Assembly (NCBI GenBank): GCA_002083405.1
Contig: LVWT01000042.1
Location: 1 to 61,281, forward strand
DNA length: 61,281 nucleotides
Reading direction: 5' to 3'
Source: Nitrospira sp. SG-bin2
Lineage (GTDB): Bacteria; Nitrospirota; Nitrospiria; Nitrospirales; Nitrospiraceae
Below the pieces are notes generated by a model. The model was not told the DNA's origin, made no database searches, and saw nothing but the letters and a program-made list of their open reading frames with translations. Of the stretch, positions 52,907 through 61,230 are shown piece after piece (position 1 is the first letter of the stretch; every line of letters begins with the position of its first letter). The position numbers were made by a program, and so were the translations under genes.

Positions 52907-53204
52907 CCCACATTTTCACGAAGCCTTCTACCAATTCCGCCGACAGATCATTCTGGTCTTCGGCGCTCGTCGTTCGTCCTTCGGCTATGCTCAGGACCGT
53001 GAGCCTGTCCCTCGACACAGCTCGGGACCCTGAGTCCATCGAAGGGTCGAACGGTGAAACGCCTTTCGCAGACAGTCCTACGACACGCTCTCTGTTCCTC
53101 CCCTGCCTCACATGACATATTTCACCGGAATGCCACCCGGGCATCTGGCCGATCCAACTCCTTCAATGGTATAGTGGCGCTCGATACAAACGGAGACGCA
53201 CGTC
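52907..53204. repeat. Intergenic GTCCTTCGGC / GTGAGCCTGTC repeats
   Basis: Nearly 300 bases. The segment 52960-53070 contains TCGTCCTTCGGCTATGCTC, GGACCGTGAGCCTGTCCCTC and CGAAGGGTCGAACGGTGAAAC, matching the families at 22090-22150 and 56690-56730. No gene is evident. A TATAGT hexamer at 53171-53176 is a plausible promoter for the next gene. Confidence 0.65.
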
Positions 53205-53522
53205 ATGGACATTGCTGCATTTCGCCTCATGGTCGCCAAACACCCAAGAGGATTTCTCGGCCGGTATGGCCTCGGCAACAAGATCCTCCAGGAAGGCGGC
53301 AGTGTTGAGGAAGCCGTCGAACATCTCACCGTCGCCACACAATTGGACCCCACACATGTCGCGTCCCATCTGGCTCTGGGCCGTGCGTTGATCGGATTGG
53401 GCAAGACAGCCGACGCGAAACCCATTCTCGCCGCCGGCATTGAGGCAGCACTCTCGGGACGATCCAATGGCGGCAAGGATCTGGTACCTGAGATGCAGCA
53501 GTTGTTGCTCACCCTTGGATGA
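53205..53522 (+). CDS. Small TPR-like protein
   Basis: A 105-residue protein with two TPR-like helix pairs: FLGRYGLGNKILQEGGSVEEAVEHLTVATQLDP and HVASHLALGRALIGLGKTADAKPILAAGIEAA. The canonical small-residue positions are present. There is no signal. GGAG lies upstream of the ATG. The next small gene follows at 28 bases, so the two may be co-expressed. Confidence 0.82.
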   Translation: MDIAAFRLMVAKHPRGFLGRYGLGNKILQEGGSVEEAVEHLTVATQLDPTHVASHLALGRALIGLGKTADAKPILAAGIEAALSGRSNGGKDLVPEMQQLLLTLG

Positions 53523-53550
53523 GTACCCCTGTACAAGAGAGGAGTCGCCT

Positions 53551-53751
53551 GTGAACCTCGACGATGCCAGAAAACGGATTGAAACAGCCGTCACACAATA
53601 TGGACAACATGCCGCCCCGGCCATTGACCTCGTGATGGCTGAAGTGCGCTCCGATATGGGAACCGGCGCATTCAACGAATTGGTCGACGAATTCGATCTT
53701 GAATTGTTGTACAACATCGCCCCGATGGAATCGGACCATTCCTCCAGTTGA
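53551..53751 (+). CDS. Small acidic protein of unknown function
   Basis: A 66-residue protein starting with GTG at 53551. The strong site GAGAGGAG 6-7 bases upstream decides this start. The sequence is helical and acidic (LDDARKRIETAVTQYG; GAFNELVDEFDLELLYNIAPM). No family is recognised. Its close spacing to the TPR-like gene suggests a shared message. Confidence 0.65.
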   Translation: MNLDDARKRIETAVTQYGQHAAPAIDLVMAEVRSDMGTGAFNELVDEFDLELLYNIAPMESDHSSS

Positions 53752-53862
53752 TCCGAGTAAAATCGCACACATTAGTAGGATAGCCGTGCGCGTCTGCATG
53801 CGTCCCCATCCCGGTCAGCCCGCGCTTCACGTTTCACGTCACACGTTTCACGTCTTTTAATC

Positions 53863-54942
53863 ATGCCGCTCCTCTGGGCTGCGATCTCAGCACACGGATT
53901 CGGTCACGCTGCGCAAGTGGTGCCTGTGCTCAATGCCCTGGGCCGGCTCGTTCCCGATCTCCGCGTGCTGCTGCGAACAATGGTCCCTGCCTCGTTCTTC
54001 GAACACCGCCTGAGGGTTCCTTGGGAGTTGAGCGCGGTCCAACAGGATATCGGTTGCATTCAGAACGGCCCGCTGACGATCGATGTGGACGCCACCTGGC
54101 GCGAACACAACCGGTTTCACCTCACCTGGGACGACCGGATGCGCGCGGAGGTCGAAGCGATGCGCGCCGTCCGTCCGGACGTGGTCCTGGCTGACACGCC
54201 GTACCTGGCCGTGGCGGCCGGCGCGCAGGCCGCTTGTCCCACCGTCGCCCTTGTCAGTCTCACCTGGGATCTGGTCCTGGCAGAATATCCGGCGCCGCCT
54301 GACATCGCCGGATGGACACTGCTCCAATCCATTCGACAAGCCTATGCCAAGGCTGATCTCGCGCTCCGCATCACGCCTGCTCCGAAGATGGAGCTCTTTA
54401 CGTCTCTCATCGACATCGGACCTATCGCCGAGCCGGCGGCCTCAGCCCGAGAACAGCTTGCTGCGCTGTTGCATCTCGCTCCGGGGGAACGGACCGTGCT
54501 CGTGGGATTCGGCGGGATACCGCAGGCGTCACTTCCTTTTGCGCAACTTGAACCGTTGACCAGCTATCGCTTCCTCTTCGACGGACCCATTCCTTCGGAC
54601 AGCACTCGAGTCATCTCTACTCAGTCTCTGCCGCTCTCATTTAAGACGCTGCTGGCATCCGTCGATACCATTCTGACCAAACCGGGGTATGGCACCCTCG
54701 TTGAAGCCGTCGCACTTGGCATACCGCTCGTCTATGTCCGTCGATACAACTTTGCCGATGAACAGCCGCTTGTAGACTATCTCCATCGCCATGGACGCGG
54801 AGTGGAACTGACCAAAGAGGATTTTGTCGGCGGGCGATGGGCGCCTGCAATCCAATCGGCATTGGATCTTCCAGTACCGGCAACGCCGGCCGCCGCGACA
54901 GGAGCGGAAGAAGCGGCTTCCCACTTAGCACGGTTTTTCTGA
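53863..54942 (+). CDS. GT-B-fold glycosyltransferase-like protein
   Basis: A 359-residue protein. The N-terminal Rossmann half opens LLWAAISAHGFGHAAQVVPVLNAL, as in MurG/UGT-type enzymes. The C-terminal half has ERTVLVGFGGI and the donor-site block VDTILTKPGYGTLVEAVALGIPLVYVRR. Donor and acceptor are unknown. The start lies just after a TTTCACG repeat with no clear Shine-Dalgarno. Similar proteins have been annotated as hypothetical glycosyltransferases, and some resemble the N-terminal part of arabinokinase-like proteins. Confidence 0.78.
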   Translation: MPLLWAAISAHGFGHAAQVVPVLNALGRLVPDLRVLLRTMVPASFFEHRLRVPWELSAVQQDIGCIQNGPLTIDVDATWREHNRFHLTWDDRMRAEVEAMRAVRPDVVLADTPYLAVAAGAQAACPTVALVSLTWDLVLAEYPAPPDIAGWTLLQSIRQAYAKADLALRITPAPKMELFTSLIDIGPIAEPAASAREQLAALLHLAPGERTVLVGFGGIPQASLPFAQLEPLTSYRFLFDGPIPSDSTRVISTQSLPLSFKTLLASVDTILTKPGYGTLVEAVALGIPLVYVRRYNFADEQPLVDYLHRHGRGVELTKEDFVGGRWAPAIQSALDLPVPATPAAATGAEEAASHLARFF

Positions 54943-55059
54943 AACTCAGCTACCGGGCGTCCATTCGTATTTCACATATCCTTTTGCCCGATCCATCCGG
55001 TAGGTATATAGTTCTTGTCGTTGACAAACTCCGATGTTCGCGTCGAACAGACTACATCT

Positions 55060-55674
55060 ATGGATAGTCCATTACAGCAGGCACAGCTCGCGGCATCGAC
55101 CATTGACCCCAAACTGATGGCCCGCGTGGCGAAGGGGGACCATCAGGCCTTCAGCCAGCTCTACGACCAATCCTGCACACTGCTATACAGCCTGGCCATA
55201 CGGATTCTGGGCAGCCGTGAGGACGCCGCAGAACTTCTGCAAGAGGTCTATCTCGAAATCTGGAGAAAGGTCGTGCGCTACGACGTCGGGCGAGGGACGC
55301 CCATCGCGTGGCTCATCACCCTGACACACAGTCGTGCCATAGACCGATTGCGCATGCCTGGCGCTCGTCCCCGTCACCAAGCCGGTGACCTGCACGCAGG
55401 CTCCTTGGCACCGACCGGCGCAGACCGCTGTTCCAGCCCATTTGAATCGCACGCGGATCAAGAACTCAAGAGCCTGGTCAGCGGGGCATGGGCCGACCTG
55501 CCGCGACCTCAGCAGCAGGCTATCGAACTGGCCTACTATGAGGGATTGTCCAGGGCGGAAATCGCAGCGCGGCTCAATGAGCCATTAGACGCCGTGAAGA
55601 CGCGTATCAAACTGGGCATGTCTAAGTTACGCGAAGCATTGCGCTGCCATTGGGACCGGGCCGGTTCGTTATGA
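55060..55674 (+). CDS. ECF RNA polymerase sigma factor (SigK/RpoE-like)
   Basis: A 204-residue group 4 sigma factor. Region 2 runs AFSQLYDQSCTLLYSLAIRILGSREDAAELLQEVYLEIWRK, in pieces typical for the family (core-binding AAELLQEVYLEIW). Region 4 is AIELAYYEGLSRAEIAARL followed by VKTRIKLGMSKLREAL, the -35-binding helix-turn-helix. The ATG at 55060 was chosen because sequence before it has no family likeness. The stop overlaps the anti-sigma start (ATGA), ensuring coupled synthesis. Confidence 0.93.
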   Translation: MDSPLQQAQLAASTIDPKLMARVAKGDHQAFSQLYDQSCTLLYSLAIRILGSREDAAELLQEVYLEIWRKVVRYDVGRGTPIAWLITLTHSRAIDRLRMPGARPRHQAGDLHAGSLAPTGADRCSSPFESHADQELKSLVSGAWADLPRPQQQAIELAYYEGLSRAEIAARLNEPLDAVKTRIKLGMSKLREALRCHWDRAGSL

Positions 55675-56663
55675 CACACGAAGAATTGGAAGATGCAGTC
55701 CCCTTGTATGCCGTTGGAGCCTTGGAACGGACCGAACGGCAAGTGCTTGAGGCGCATTTGCTCTCCGGATGTCTCGCCTGTCACGCCTCCCTCAAGGAAC
55801 ATCAGTCGGTGGCCGTTCTTCTCCCGTTCAGTCTCACCCTCACACAGCCACCCCGGGCCATCAAGGCCAAGATTATGGCGGCACGAACACCGGCCGCTGC
55901 TGCGGAATCCGTCACTCAACCACTGAACAAGCCAAGCCTCGAGCCAGGCGAATGGATGAACCATCTCTTTCCACCGGATGAGCCGTCTCCAGCCTCGTCG
56001 TTTGCCTGGGTGACAGGAGTCGTCCTCCTCGCCCTCCTCGCCGGCGGCGGCTACTTCGCATGGGATTTCCACACTCGAATCGCCGAGGACACGACAAAAC
56101 TGGCTCAATTGCAAGCTGAGTTAGACAGAACCAGATCCGCCCTTGCTGAGCGCGAGCGATCTCTGACCGCGTCGCGGGAGGACATCCAACGCCGAACGTC
56201 TGACGTGGCATCCCTGAAGGACCAACTGATCCAGCGTGAGGCTGAATTGGACGATGCTCAGGCACAACTCGCCCTGCGCGGCGGGCCGCCGCTGCGGGCG
56301 CCGCAGGATGAACTGGGCCTCTTGCTGCGCACTCCGGACGTCAAAGCGATCCCCATGGCCGGGACAACGATGGCGAAGCCGGCAGCGGGCATGTTCCTGT
56401 TCGATGCCCGAACGAAGAAAGCATGGCTTTATGCGGTCAATCTCCCCGCCAGCCCGGATGGAGCGACGTATCAGGTATGGGCCATATACGAAAAACCTGT
56501 GAGCGTGGGGATATTCCAGGTAAGCAGCGGAGAAACCTCGCACTTGTTCGTCACACCCCTGCCCAACTTCAAAAATGCCAAGCAATTTATCGTCAGCCTG
56601 GAACCGGTCGGCGGACGTTCTGAACTTTCAGGCCCGGTCTACCTTTCCAGTCAATTGCCCTAG
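55671..56663 (+). CDS. Anti-sigma factor (RskA-like)
   Basis: A 330-residue membrane protein. The cytoplasmic N-terminus has the zinc anti-sigma pattern EAHLLSGCLACHASL, with one residue more than the usual HxxxCxxC. One membrane helix follows (FAWVTGVVLLALLAGGGYFAW), then a coiled coil of about 70 residues (TKLAQLQAELDRTRSALAER...). The periplasmic RskA domain includes KAWLYAVNLPASPDGATYQVWAIYEKP. It should hold the upstream sigma factor inactive until signal-dependent proteolysis. Confidence 0.9.
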   Translation: MTHEELEDAVPLYAVGALERTERQVLEAHLLSGCLACHASLKEHQSVAVLLPFSLTLTQPPRAIKAKIMAARTPAAAAESVTQPLNKPSLEPGEWMNHLFPPDEPSPASSFAWVTGVVLLALLAGGGYFAWDFHTRIAEDTTKLAQLQAELDRTRSALAERERSLTASREDIQRRTSDVASLKDQLIQREAELDDAQAQLALRGGPPLRAPQDELGLLLRTPDVKAIPMAGTTMAKPAAGMFLFDARTKKAWLYAVNLPASPDGATYQVWAIYEKPVSVGIFQVSSGETSHLFVTPLPNFKNAKQFIVSLEPVGGRSELSGPVYLSSQLP

Positions 56664-56936
56664 AACCCTGTCGCTCGTATCTCGTCCTTCGACTCTGCTC
56701 AGGACCGTGAGCCTGTCGAACGGTGAAGTGTGAAGCCCGCTTCGCCGACGGTGCGAGGCGAGCGCAGGATGGAAAAAGCGTTTCCGTAACGCGCATCTCG
56801 CAAACCATAAATACAGGCACACGTTTGCGCACTGCGCTCGCCTCCGCGCGGAATGCAAGACGCAGAGCTGTTCCATCCGGGGTCGTCTATGTTAGCATTC
56901 CCTGCATAGACACTGATTCCGTACGATCCACACCAC
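56664..56936. repeat. Composite dispersed repeats before tadA
   Basis: The stretch 56680-56815 has CGTATCTCGTCCTTCGAC, CTCAGGACCGTGAGCCTG and CGCATCTCGCAAACC, members of families also at 22014 and 43545. A TAGCAT at 56893-56898 is a plausible -10 box for tadA. Confidence 0.65.
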
Positions 56937-57443
56937 ATGCAGCAGCCGTACGATCGCGATCTCCATTTCATGCAGATGGCCCTCCAGCAGGCGGCGCTGG
57001 CGCCGGCAGTCGGCGAAGTGCCGATCGCCGCAGTCCTCGTACATGAGGGGCAGGTGCTGGCCTCTGCGCACAACAACCGGGAAACCACGCAAGATCCGAC
57101 GGGTCATGCGGAACTGATCGTCATCCGGCAGGCGGCTCAGCTCTTGCGCAGTTGGCGTCTGACTGACGCCACGCTCTACGTGACCTTGGAGCCCTGTGCC
57201 ATGTGTGCCGGCGCCATCGTACAATCCCGCATCGCGCGGCTCGTCTTCGGCGCCTGGGATCCGAAGGCCGGCGCCTGCGGATCAATCTTCGACATTCCCG
57301 CCGAGCGCCGGCTGAACCATCGGGTTGAAGTGCTGGGCGGTCTCCTTGAACAGGAGAGTCAGGCACTCCTCCAGGAGTTTTTCCAGCAACTCAGACGTGA
57401 AACACCACCTACGGAAATGAGCCGCACCAAACCCATCCATTAA
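56937..57443 (+). CDS. tadA: tRNA-specific adenosine deaminase
   Basis: A 168-residue zinc deaminase that converts A34 of tRNA-Arg(ACG) to inosine. The active site is H57-A-E59 (TGHAEL) and PCAMC (Cys87, Cys90). GEVPIAAVLV and LNHRVEVLGGLL also match the family. Length is standard. Its substrate tRNA is encoded at 40285 in this window. A strong hairpin follows the gene. Confidence 0.94.
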   Translation: MQQPYDRDLHFMQMALQQAALAPAVGEVPIAAVLVHEGQVLASAHNNRETTQDPTGHAELIVIRQAAQLLRSWRLTDATLYVTLEPCAMCAGAIVQSRIARLVFGAWDPKAGACGSIFDIPAERRLNHRVEVLGGLLEQESQALLQEFFQQLRRETPPTEMSRTKPIH

Positions 57444-57525
57444 CCCACGGCACTGGCACGGGTTCGGAATGTCGCTGTGGCCACTGTCACCGCTGATCTC
57501 ACTGCCTTGGTCCTCCGGGAAATCA

Positions 57526-57563
57526 CTGAAGGGCTTGGCCTGGAACCCGGCCAAGCCCTTCAG
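57526..57563. terminator. Hairpin terminator after tadA
   Basis: A perfect 15-bp stem (57526-57540 with 57549-57563) around an 8-base loop lies between tadA and the minus-strand gene at 57588. It can serve both strands. A T-run is nearly absent. Confidence 0.75.
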
Positions 57564-57587
57564 TTAACCGGCTACTGAATATAGTCG

Positions 57588-57671
57588 TCACACGATTCGC
57601 ATCGCGACCATGAAAGGCGCCACGATGAGCCATGTCGCGATAAGCGCTAGAACCCAGCGCAAATATTTCAT
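57588..57671 (-). CDS. 27-residue membrane peptide
   Basis: A small open frame with a very strong ribosome site (AAAGGAGGTGGC) before the ATG at 57671. The product MKYLRWVLALIATWLIVAPF-then-MVAMRIV is one hydrophobic helix with basic residues at the N-terminus, so it should insert in the inner membrane. The WLIVAPF word recalls SPW-type membrane proteins. Existence is inferred from the ribosome site and the clean hydrophobic coding. Confidence 0.55.
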   Translation of the reverse strand: MKYLRWVLALIATWLIVAPFMVAMRIV

Positions 57672-57760
57672 GGTTAGCCACCTCCTTTCACAGCCTTACA
57701 GCTACGATGTCCAACCGTTCATCATCTTCGGTCGTGTCCGTCCGACTACATCGATGCCGT

Positions 57761-58444
57761 CTATCCACCTGCATGACCGTCACGCATACTCTCTGAACGA
57801 GACATCGCCGCTTGCCTGTTTTGAATCACATGATCAGATGTTGGAACGGGAATGCTTAGCTCCCGCTGCCGACGGCGATGCTCTTGATCCTCCTCGAAGG
57901 CTTGTTGAAGATTACGGTCTGTAATCGTCAGGATCAGCTCACGTCTGTCGTCAAAAATCTTGCGAGACTCCGTCAAACTAGCCATCGTGGCATGATCCTT
58001 CCAGACTGTTTTCTTCACCAGGACGACATCAGGCCCCGAATCATATTCTTGCAGATTCTCCGCAATAGGCTTCCCATAGGACTCTCGTAATCTTTCGAGC
58101 AGTCGTTGGTACCCCCCGGGCACTTCGCTAGGGTTGTAATGGATGACCAGCTCTCGGAGCTGATCATCGGAAAAACGATATTCGACACGCTGGAGGGAGC
58201 GATCTTTTGATGGAACCACCACCGTACGTTGTGTCTGATCGCGCCTTGCGAGTGAAACACGCTTTGCTTCAGGGACAACCGCTGCGAAGTCAGACAGGGG
58301 CATCCCCAGACTGGCGCCCTGAAATGCGCGTGGCAACGCGGCTTCCCTTGCCACATCCTGGGCGGCAATTCCAGGGACAGCCAAGCCTCCCAATAACAGG
58401 CCGACCATAAAGATGTTACGCAGGACACCGGATTTGTTTTGCAT
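57761..58444 (-). CDS. Secreted protein of unknown function
   Basis: A 227-residue protein starting at the ATG at 58444 behind AAGGAGGAATTGCC. Sec signal: NIFMVGLLLGGLAVPGIAAQ. The mature part has LPRAFQGASLGMPLSDFAAVVPEAKR, RVEYRFSDDQLRELVIHYNP, and GGYQRLLERLRESYGKPI. This layout is seen in periplasmic proteins with a conserved small alpha/beta domain. The tail is charged and ends GHAGG. An in-frame ATG at 58597 also has a ribosome-like site, but it would bury the signal. A shared 86-bp palindromic element lies about 275 bases upstream. Confidence 0.72.
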   Translation of the reverse strand: MQNKSGVLRNIFMVGLLLGGLAVPGIAAQDVAREAALPRAFQGASLGMPLSDFAAVVPEAKRVSLARRDQTQRTVVVPSKDRSLQRVEYRFSDDQLRELVIHYNPSEVPGGYQRLLERLRESYGKPIAENLQEYDSGPDVVLVKKTVWKDHATMASLTESRKIFDDRRELILTITDRNLQQAFEEDQEHRRRQRELSIPVPTSDHVIQNRQAAMSRSESMRDGHAGG

Positions 58445-59297
58445 GGCAATTCCTCCTTTCTTTACGATGCGGCTTGCAACAGAGACATTCCGTGTGGAAG
58501 GCTCTTCCCATTCATCGCGATCATCGCATGCATGGCCACGAGGAATGGTCAAACCGCTCCAAGACTTGTGCGTTCTACTTTGTCCAAACCTCATCATCGT
58601 TTCCTCTCTGATTCATTACCTCAGCAACACCAAAACACCGGCAATTGGCCTTTCTAAGCCATAGCACTCCCCTCCTTGTGAGTGTTGGAAAATTGTTATG
58701 GAAAATTGAGCCGGAGCCGGAGGACTGCGTGAAGGGCCGGGTCATACACCGCTATGACAGCTGGCTAGACAGTGAGCCCTTCACCAACGTCCATCCAGTC
58801 CAGCCTGTCTACTGCGCGTAGATGAGTAACTCAAGAATTTGATGAGTCAAGGGGGGGGGAAAGCGCGGGAGAGAGCACAAGTGTCAAACCGTTCAAGAGG
58901 GCCCCGGAGAATCCCCGCCAGTTCCCACCTTGATTTTCTTCTCCCTGTTGTTACCCTGCATCGTATCACGGCATGGCACGAGAAAAATCGATGCTGGCCC
59001 GCAACGGGGGATGTCTTCACAGCTTTACAAGAATGGGCAAGACAGCGGTCATGGATTGGCTCCTCTCAAATCGACAATCCGCAGAAGGACGAAAGGCGAC
59101 TGCTTGGTGCGGGCGTTATCCTGAACCAACACTTCGGCAGACGGTCGAAGGCTATGAGTTCCGGCATCCTGCGGTACTACGTAATGTTCCGCCCCCTACC
59201 ATCACCTTTGCCGGGCCGCTCCGATGGTGCTCGTTGGATCGTGCTAGGCGTCGTGCCATGGCCTTGCGCCTTCGCGATCACTTGCAGGAGAGGATCC
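58445..59297. other. Gap with one structured repeat
   Basis: About 850 bases. It includes the leader of the secreted-protein gene and copy 1 of the palindromic element (58719-58804). It also has a ribosome-like AAGGAGGGG near 58668-58675 on the minus strand that leads only to ATG-GCT-TAG. A plus-strand open frame from 58839 has no family resemblance, no ribosome site and overlaps the 39-residue gene, so I did not call it. Confidence 0.5.
58719..58804 (-). promoter_or_regulatory. Palindromic element, copy 1
   Basis: The outer stem pairs GTGAAGGGC with GCCCTTCAC. An inner hairpin pairs GTCATA with TATGAC and is followed by CAGCTGGCTAG. About 80 percent of the sequence is shared with copy 2 at 59485-59570, including the flank CCATCCAGTCCAGC. 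Both copies precede minus-strand genes. Confidence 0.6.
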
Positions 59298-59417
59298 TCA
59301 GACTGGAGCGTAGACCCGATCATAGGATCTGAACCTGGCACGAAGGATGAACACAATGACTCCGACAAGAACTGTTCCTAGTAGGATTAACAGGCCGTTA
59401 TCTGAACCCTTACCCAT
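59298..59417 (-). CDS. 39-residue membrane protein
   Basis: A small open frame with a strong site (AAGGAGGTGAG) before the ATG at 59417. The product has a short polar tip (MGKGSDN), one hydrophobic helix (GLLILLGTVLVGVIVFIL) and a basic tail (RARFRSYDRVYAPV). It is a single-pass inner membrane protein. Its length and helix-plus-basic-tail pattern recall small stress-induced membrane proteins. Function unknown. Confidence 0.6.
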   Translation of the reverse strand: MGKGSDNGLLILLGTVLVGVIVFILRARFRSYDRVYAPV

Positions 59418-59484
59418 TTCCGCTCACCTCCTTGCCATGTCTTTGGGACATACCGAGTTAATTTGGATTCAGTGAAGCAGGGAA

Positions 59485-59570
59485 GGAAGGCTGCGTGAAG
59501 GACCGGGGCTGAAGACTGCTATGACAGCTGGCTAGGCAGCGGGCCCTTCACCAAGTCCATCCAGTCCAGC
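59485..59570 (-). promoter_or_regulatory. Palindromic element, copy 2
   Basis: It shares the outer stem GTGAAGG.CC / GGGCCCTTCAC, the core CTATGACAGCTGGCTAG and the flank CCATCCAGTCCAGC with copy 1. It lies about 65 bases upstream of the 39-residue membrane protein gene, in its leader or promoter. Confidence 0.6.
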
Positions 59571-59634
59571 GGTTCGATGGCTTTTCAATAATACCGGGGC
59601 AGACATAGCCAAGGGGCATCAGGTGCGGGAGACA

Positions 59635-59668
59635 GAACGGCCCGTCCCTGCTAAGAAACGGGCCGTTC
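59635..59668. terminator. Hairpin after the Hsp20 gene
   Basis: An 11-bp stem (GAACGGCCCGT with ACGGGCCGTTC) and a 12-base loop lie about 40 bases beyond the stop of the minus-strand Hsp20 gene. No T-run is present. Confidence 0.6.
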
Positions 59669-59705
59669 ACATCAGCATCGCGATGCCAAGATGGGATAAT
59701 CGCTG

Positions 59706-60155
59706 TTACGCCACTTTCACTTCGATGGTTCTAGGTTTGGTCTTCTCTGATTTCGGCAGATGGAGATGTAGCACACCGTCCTTGAACTCAGCCTTCACCT
59801 TCGTGTCATCGACCGCATCGGAAAGAGTAAAGCTTCGGACAAACTGCCCATATAACCGCTCTACCCGATGAATCTTATGATTTTCTTGCTCCGGTTCCAG
59901 CCTCCGTTCGCCTTGCAGAGTGAGAACGCCATTCTCCAAAATCACCTTTACATCACTCTTCTTGACCTCAGGGAGTTCCGCCGCAATGTGAAAAGCTTCA
60001 TCGGTTTCGCTGATATCCACGGGTGGGGTCCAATCCGCGACGGTCATCATCTCCCTCCCGTTTGATTCGCGGACATTCTGGCGAGGAAAGACACGGTTAA
60101 GTCGATCGGATATCTCCTCTAACTCACGCAACGGGTTCCAACGTGCCAGCTTCAT
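59706..60155 (-). CDS. Hsp20/alpha-crystallin small heat shock protein
   Basis: A 149-residue chaperone. An N-terminal arm (WNPLRELEEISDRLNRVF) is followed by the alpha-crystallin domain from DWTPPVDISETDEAFHI. The conserved A-x-x-x-n-GVL-type motif reads KAEFKDGVLHLHLPKSE. The C-terminal anchor I-x-I/V is in RTIEVKV. Small heat shock proteins form oligomers that hold unfolding proteins. AAGGAGG lies before the ATG at 60155. It belongs to the stress-like cluster at the right end. Confidence 0.95.
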   Translation of the reverse strand: MKLARWNPLRELEEISDRLNRVFPRQNVRESNGREMMTVADWTPPVDISETDEAFHIAAELPEVKKSDVKVILENGVLTLQGERRLEPEQENHKIHRVERLYGQFVRSFTLSDAVDDTKVKAEFKDGVLHLHLPKSEKTKPRTIEVKVA

Positions 60156-60503
60156 AGAGAGCCTCCTTTCTGACGTTTTAGGTTTCTCGCAGACGCCTCT
60201 CCCCCCTGTACATGAACCGTGAATGATCCTTCTCCGTTAGGTCAGCGACTCATGTGCTCATGACATAGCGAGCCAGCGGCGTACGTGGCCCATTGAGAAA
60301 TAATTCCTGTTTCATTGTGGTCAAGAGCCTGAACTCTGTGGACCCTGCGGCTTGAGGTTCAGAAAGGGCCTTGACTTGTTTACACGAAGAATTATTCGTA
60401 CCCCCACAGGCGGAATCGTCCTACGCCCATTGGACAATGGAACCGTACGGCAGCTTGTCTGTCCATAGAACTCAACCCAAACCCTTAACCCAAGGAGGGA
60501 CAC
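60156..60503. promoter_or_regulatory. Divergent promoter region, Hsp20 and secreted protein
   Basis: About 350 bases with no gene. A possible promoter for the plus-strand gene is TTGACT (60371-60376), a 16-base spacer and TATTCG (60393-60398), but the -10 match is weak. I found no clear heat-shock inverted repeat. Confidence 0.35.
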
Positions 60504-60890
60504 ATGAGAGTTACAGCTGTTTTGTGCGCGCTGTCCCTTGCGATCGGCGGGATAGCGCTGATGCCATCATCATTAGAAGCAGCGGGCTGGATCTCCGGCG
60601 CAGACGCCTACGCGGCATCGTGGGTCAAGGACATTGAGCAGGAACTTCTCAAGAAGGATTACCGGAATGTGTATGCCAGCGATCCGCGGACTCCCCAGGC
60701 ATCCGTGCTTCGAAAGTTGGATGAGGCAGCCAGAGCTCAGGAGGCCGGAGATAGTGTGTTGGCACAACAACTCGTGCGTAACGCATTGAACGTGTTCGAG
60801 GAAGGAGTGCGAAAGCACTATTACTCAGAGTCAGATGTCGAACCGATCATCACCTTTATCCGTCAGCATGTGCCGATCAAGATCGGCTAA
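60504..60890 (+). CDS. Small secreted helical protein of unknown function
   Basis: A 128-residue protein with AAGGAGGGACAC before the ATG. The signal is VLCALSLAIGGIALMPSSLEAAG. The mature part is helical (VKDIEQELLKKDYRNVYA; ASVLRKLDEAARAQEAGDSVLAQQLVRNALNVFEEG) and ends ITFIRQHVPIKIG. It is likely periplasmic. The two helices with small residues look TPR-like but only one unit is present. Function unknown. Confidence 0.7.
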   Translation: MRVTAVLCALSLAIGGIALMPSSLEAAGWISGADAYAASWVKDIEQELLKKDYRNVYASDPRTPQASVLRKLDEAARAQEAGDSVLAQQLVRNALNVFEEGVRKHYYSESDVEPIITFIRQHVPIKIG

Positions 60891-60926
60891 CAAAAGTCTC
60901 GAAGACCATACTACTCGCAACACGGC

Positions 60927-60951
60927 CCCCCCTCAGAGCATTCGAGGGGGG
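60927..60951 (+). terminator. Hairpin after the secreted protein gene
   Basis: CCCCCCTC (60927-60934) pairs with GAGGGGGG (60944-60951) around a 9-base loop, 36 bases after the stop. No T-run follows. Confidence 0.6.
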
Positions 60952-61038
60952 ACGATATTCCAGAATGTGACCGCTGTGGAGAATTCACCATCGAGGATCC
61001 TTCTCCGGCGGAAAAGCCACAACCGGAGGGTGGGAAAA

Positions 61039-61113
61039 TGACGGGTGCTTTACTGTGGATATATGACGGATTCATTCATTCGGCGGGACAAGGACGCTCA
61101 ACCCTGGCGTAGA
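61039..61113 (+). CDS. Possible 24-residue peptide
   Basis: GGAGG lies 8 bases before an ATG that opens 24 codons (MTGALLWIYDGFIHSAGQG...). The composition is unremarkable. I list it only because of the ribosome site. It may be chance, as the surrounding 61114-61230 shows nothing I can support. Confidence 0.2.
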
Positions 61114-61230
61114 GGCCTGCGAGTTCCAGGACAGAGAGTCGACCGGCTCTGACCACCGCTGAGGCAGTGACGCAGAGCAGGCTAAACGTGCGGAGGACCT
61201 AGCATCGCATCACTTCGTACAGGTGTTGGC

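Noticed and set aside
58719..58804. Palindromic element as a known riboswitch (c-di-GMP or cobalamin type)
   Set aside because: I could not place the conserved core of any riboswitch class I know in either copy.
58839..59381. Plus-strand 180-residue open frame
   Set aside because: It has no ribosome site and no recognisable domain, and it overlaps the 39-residue gene with a strong ribosome site.
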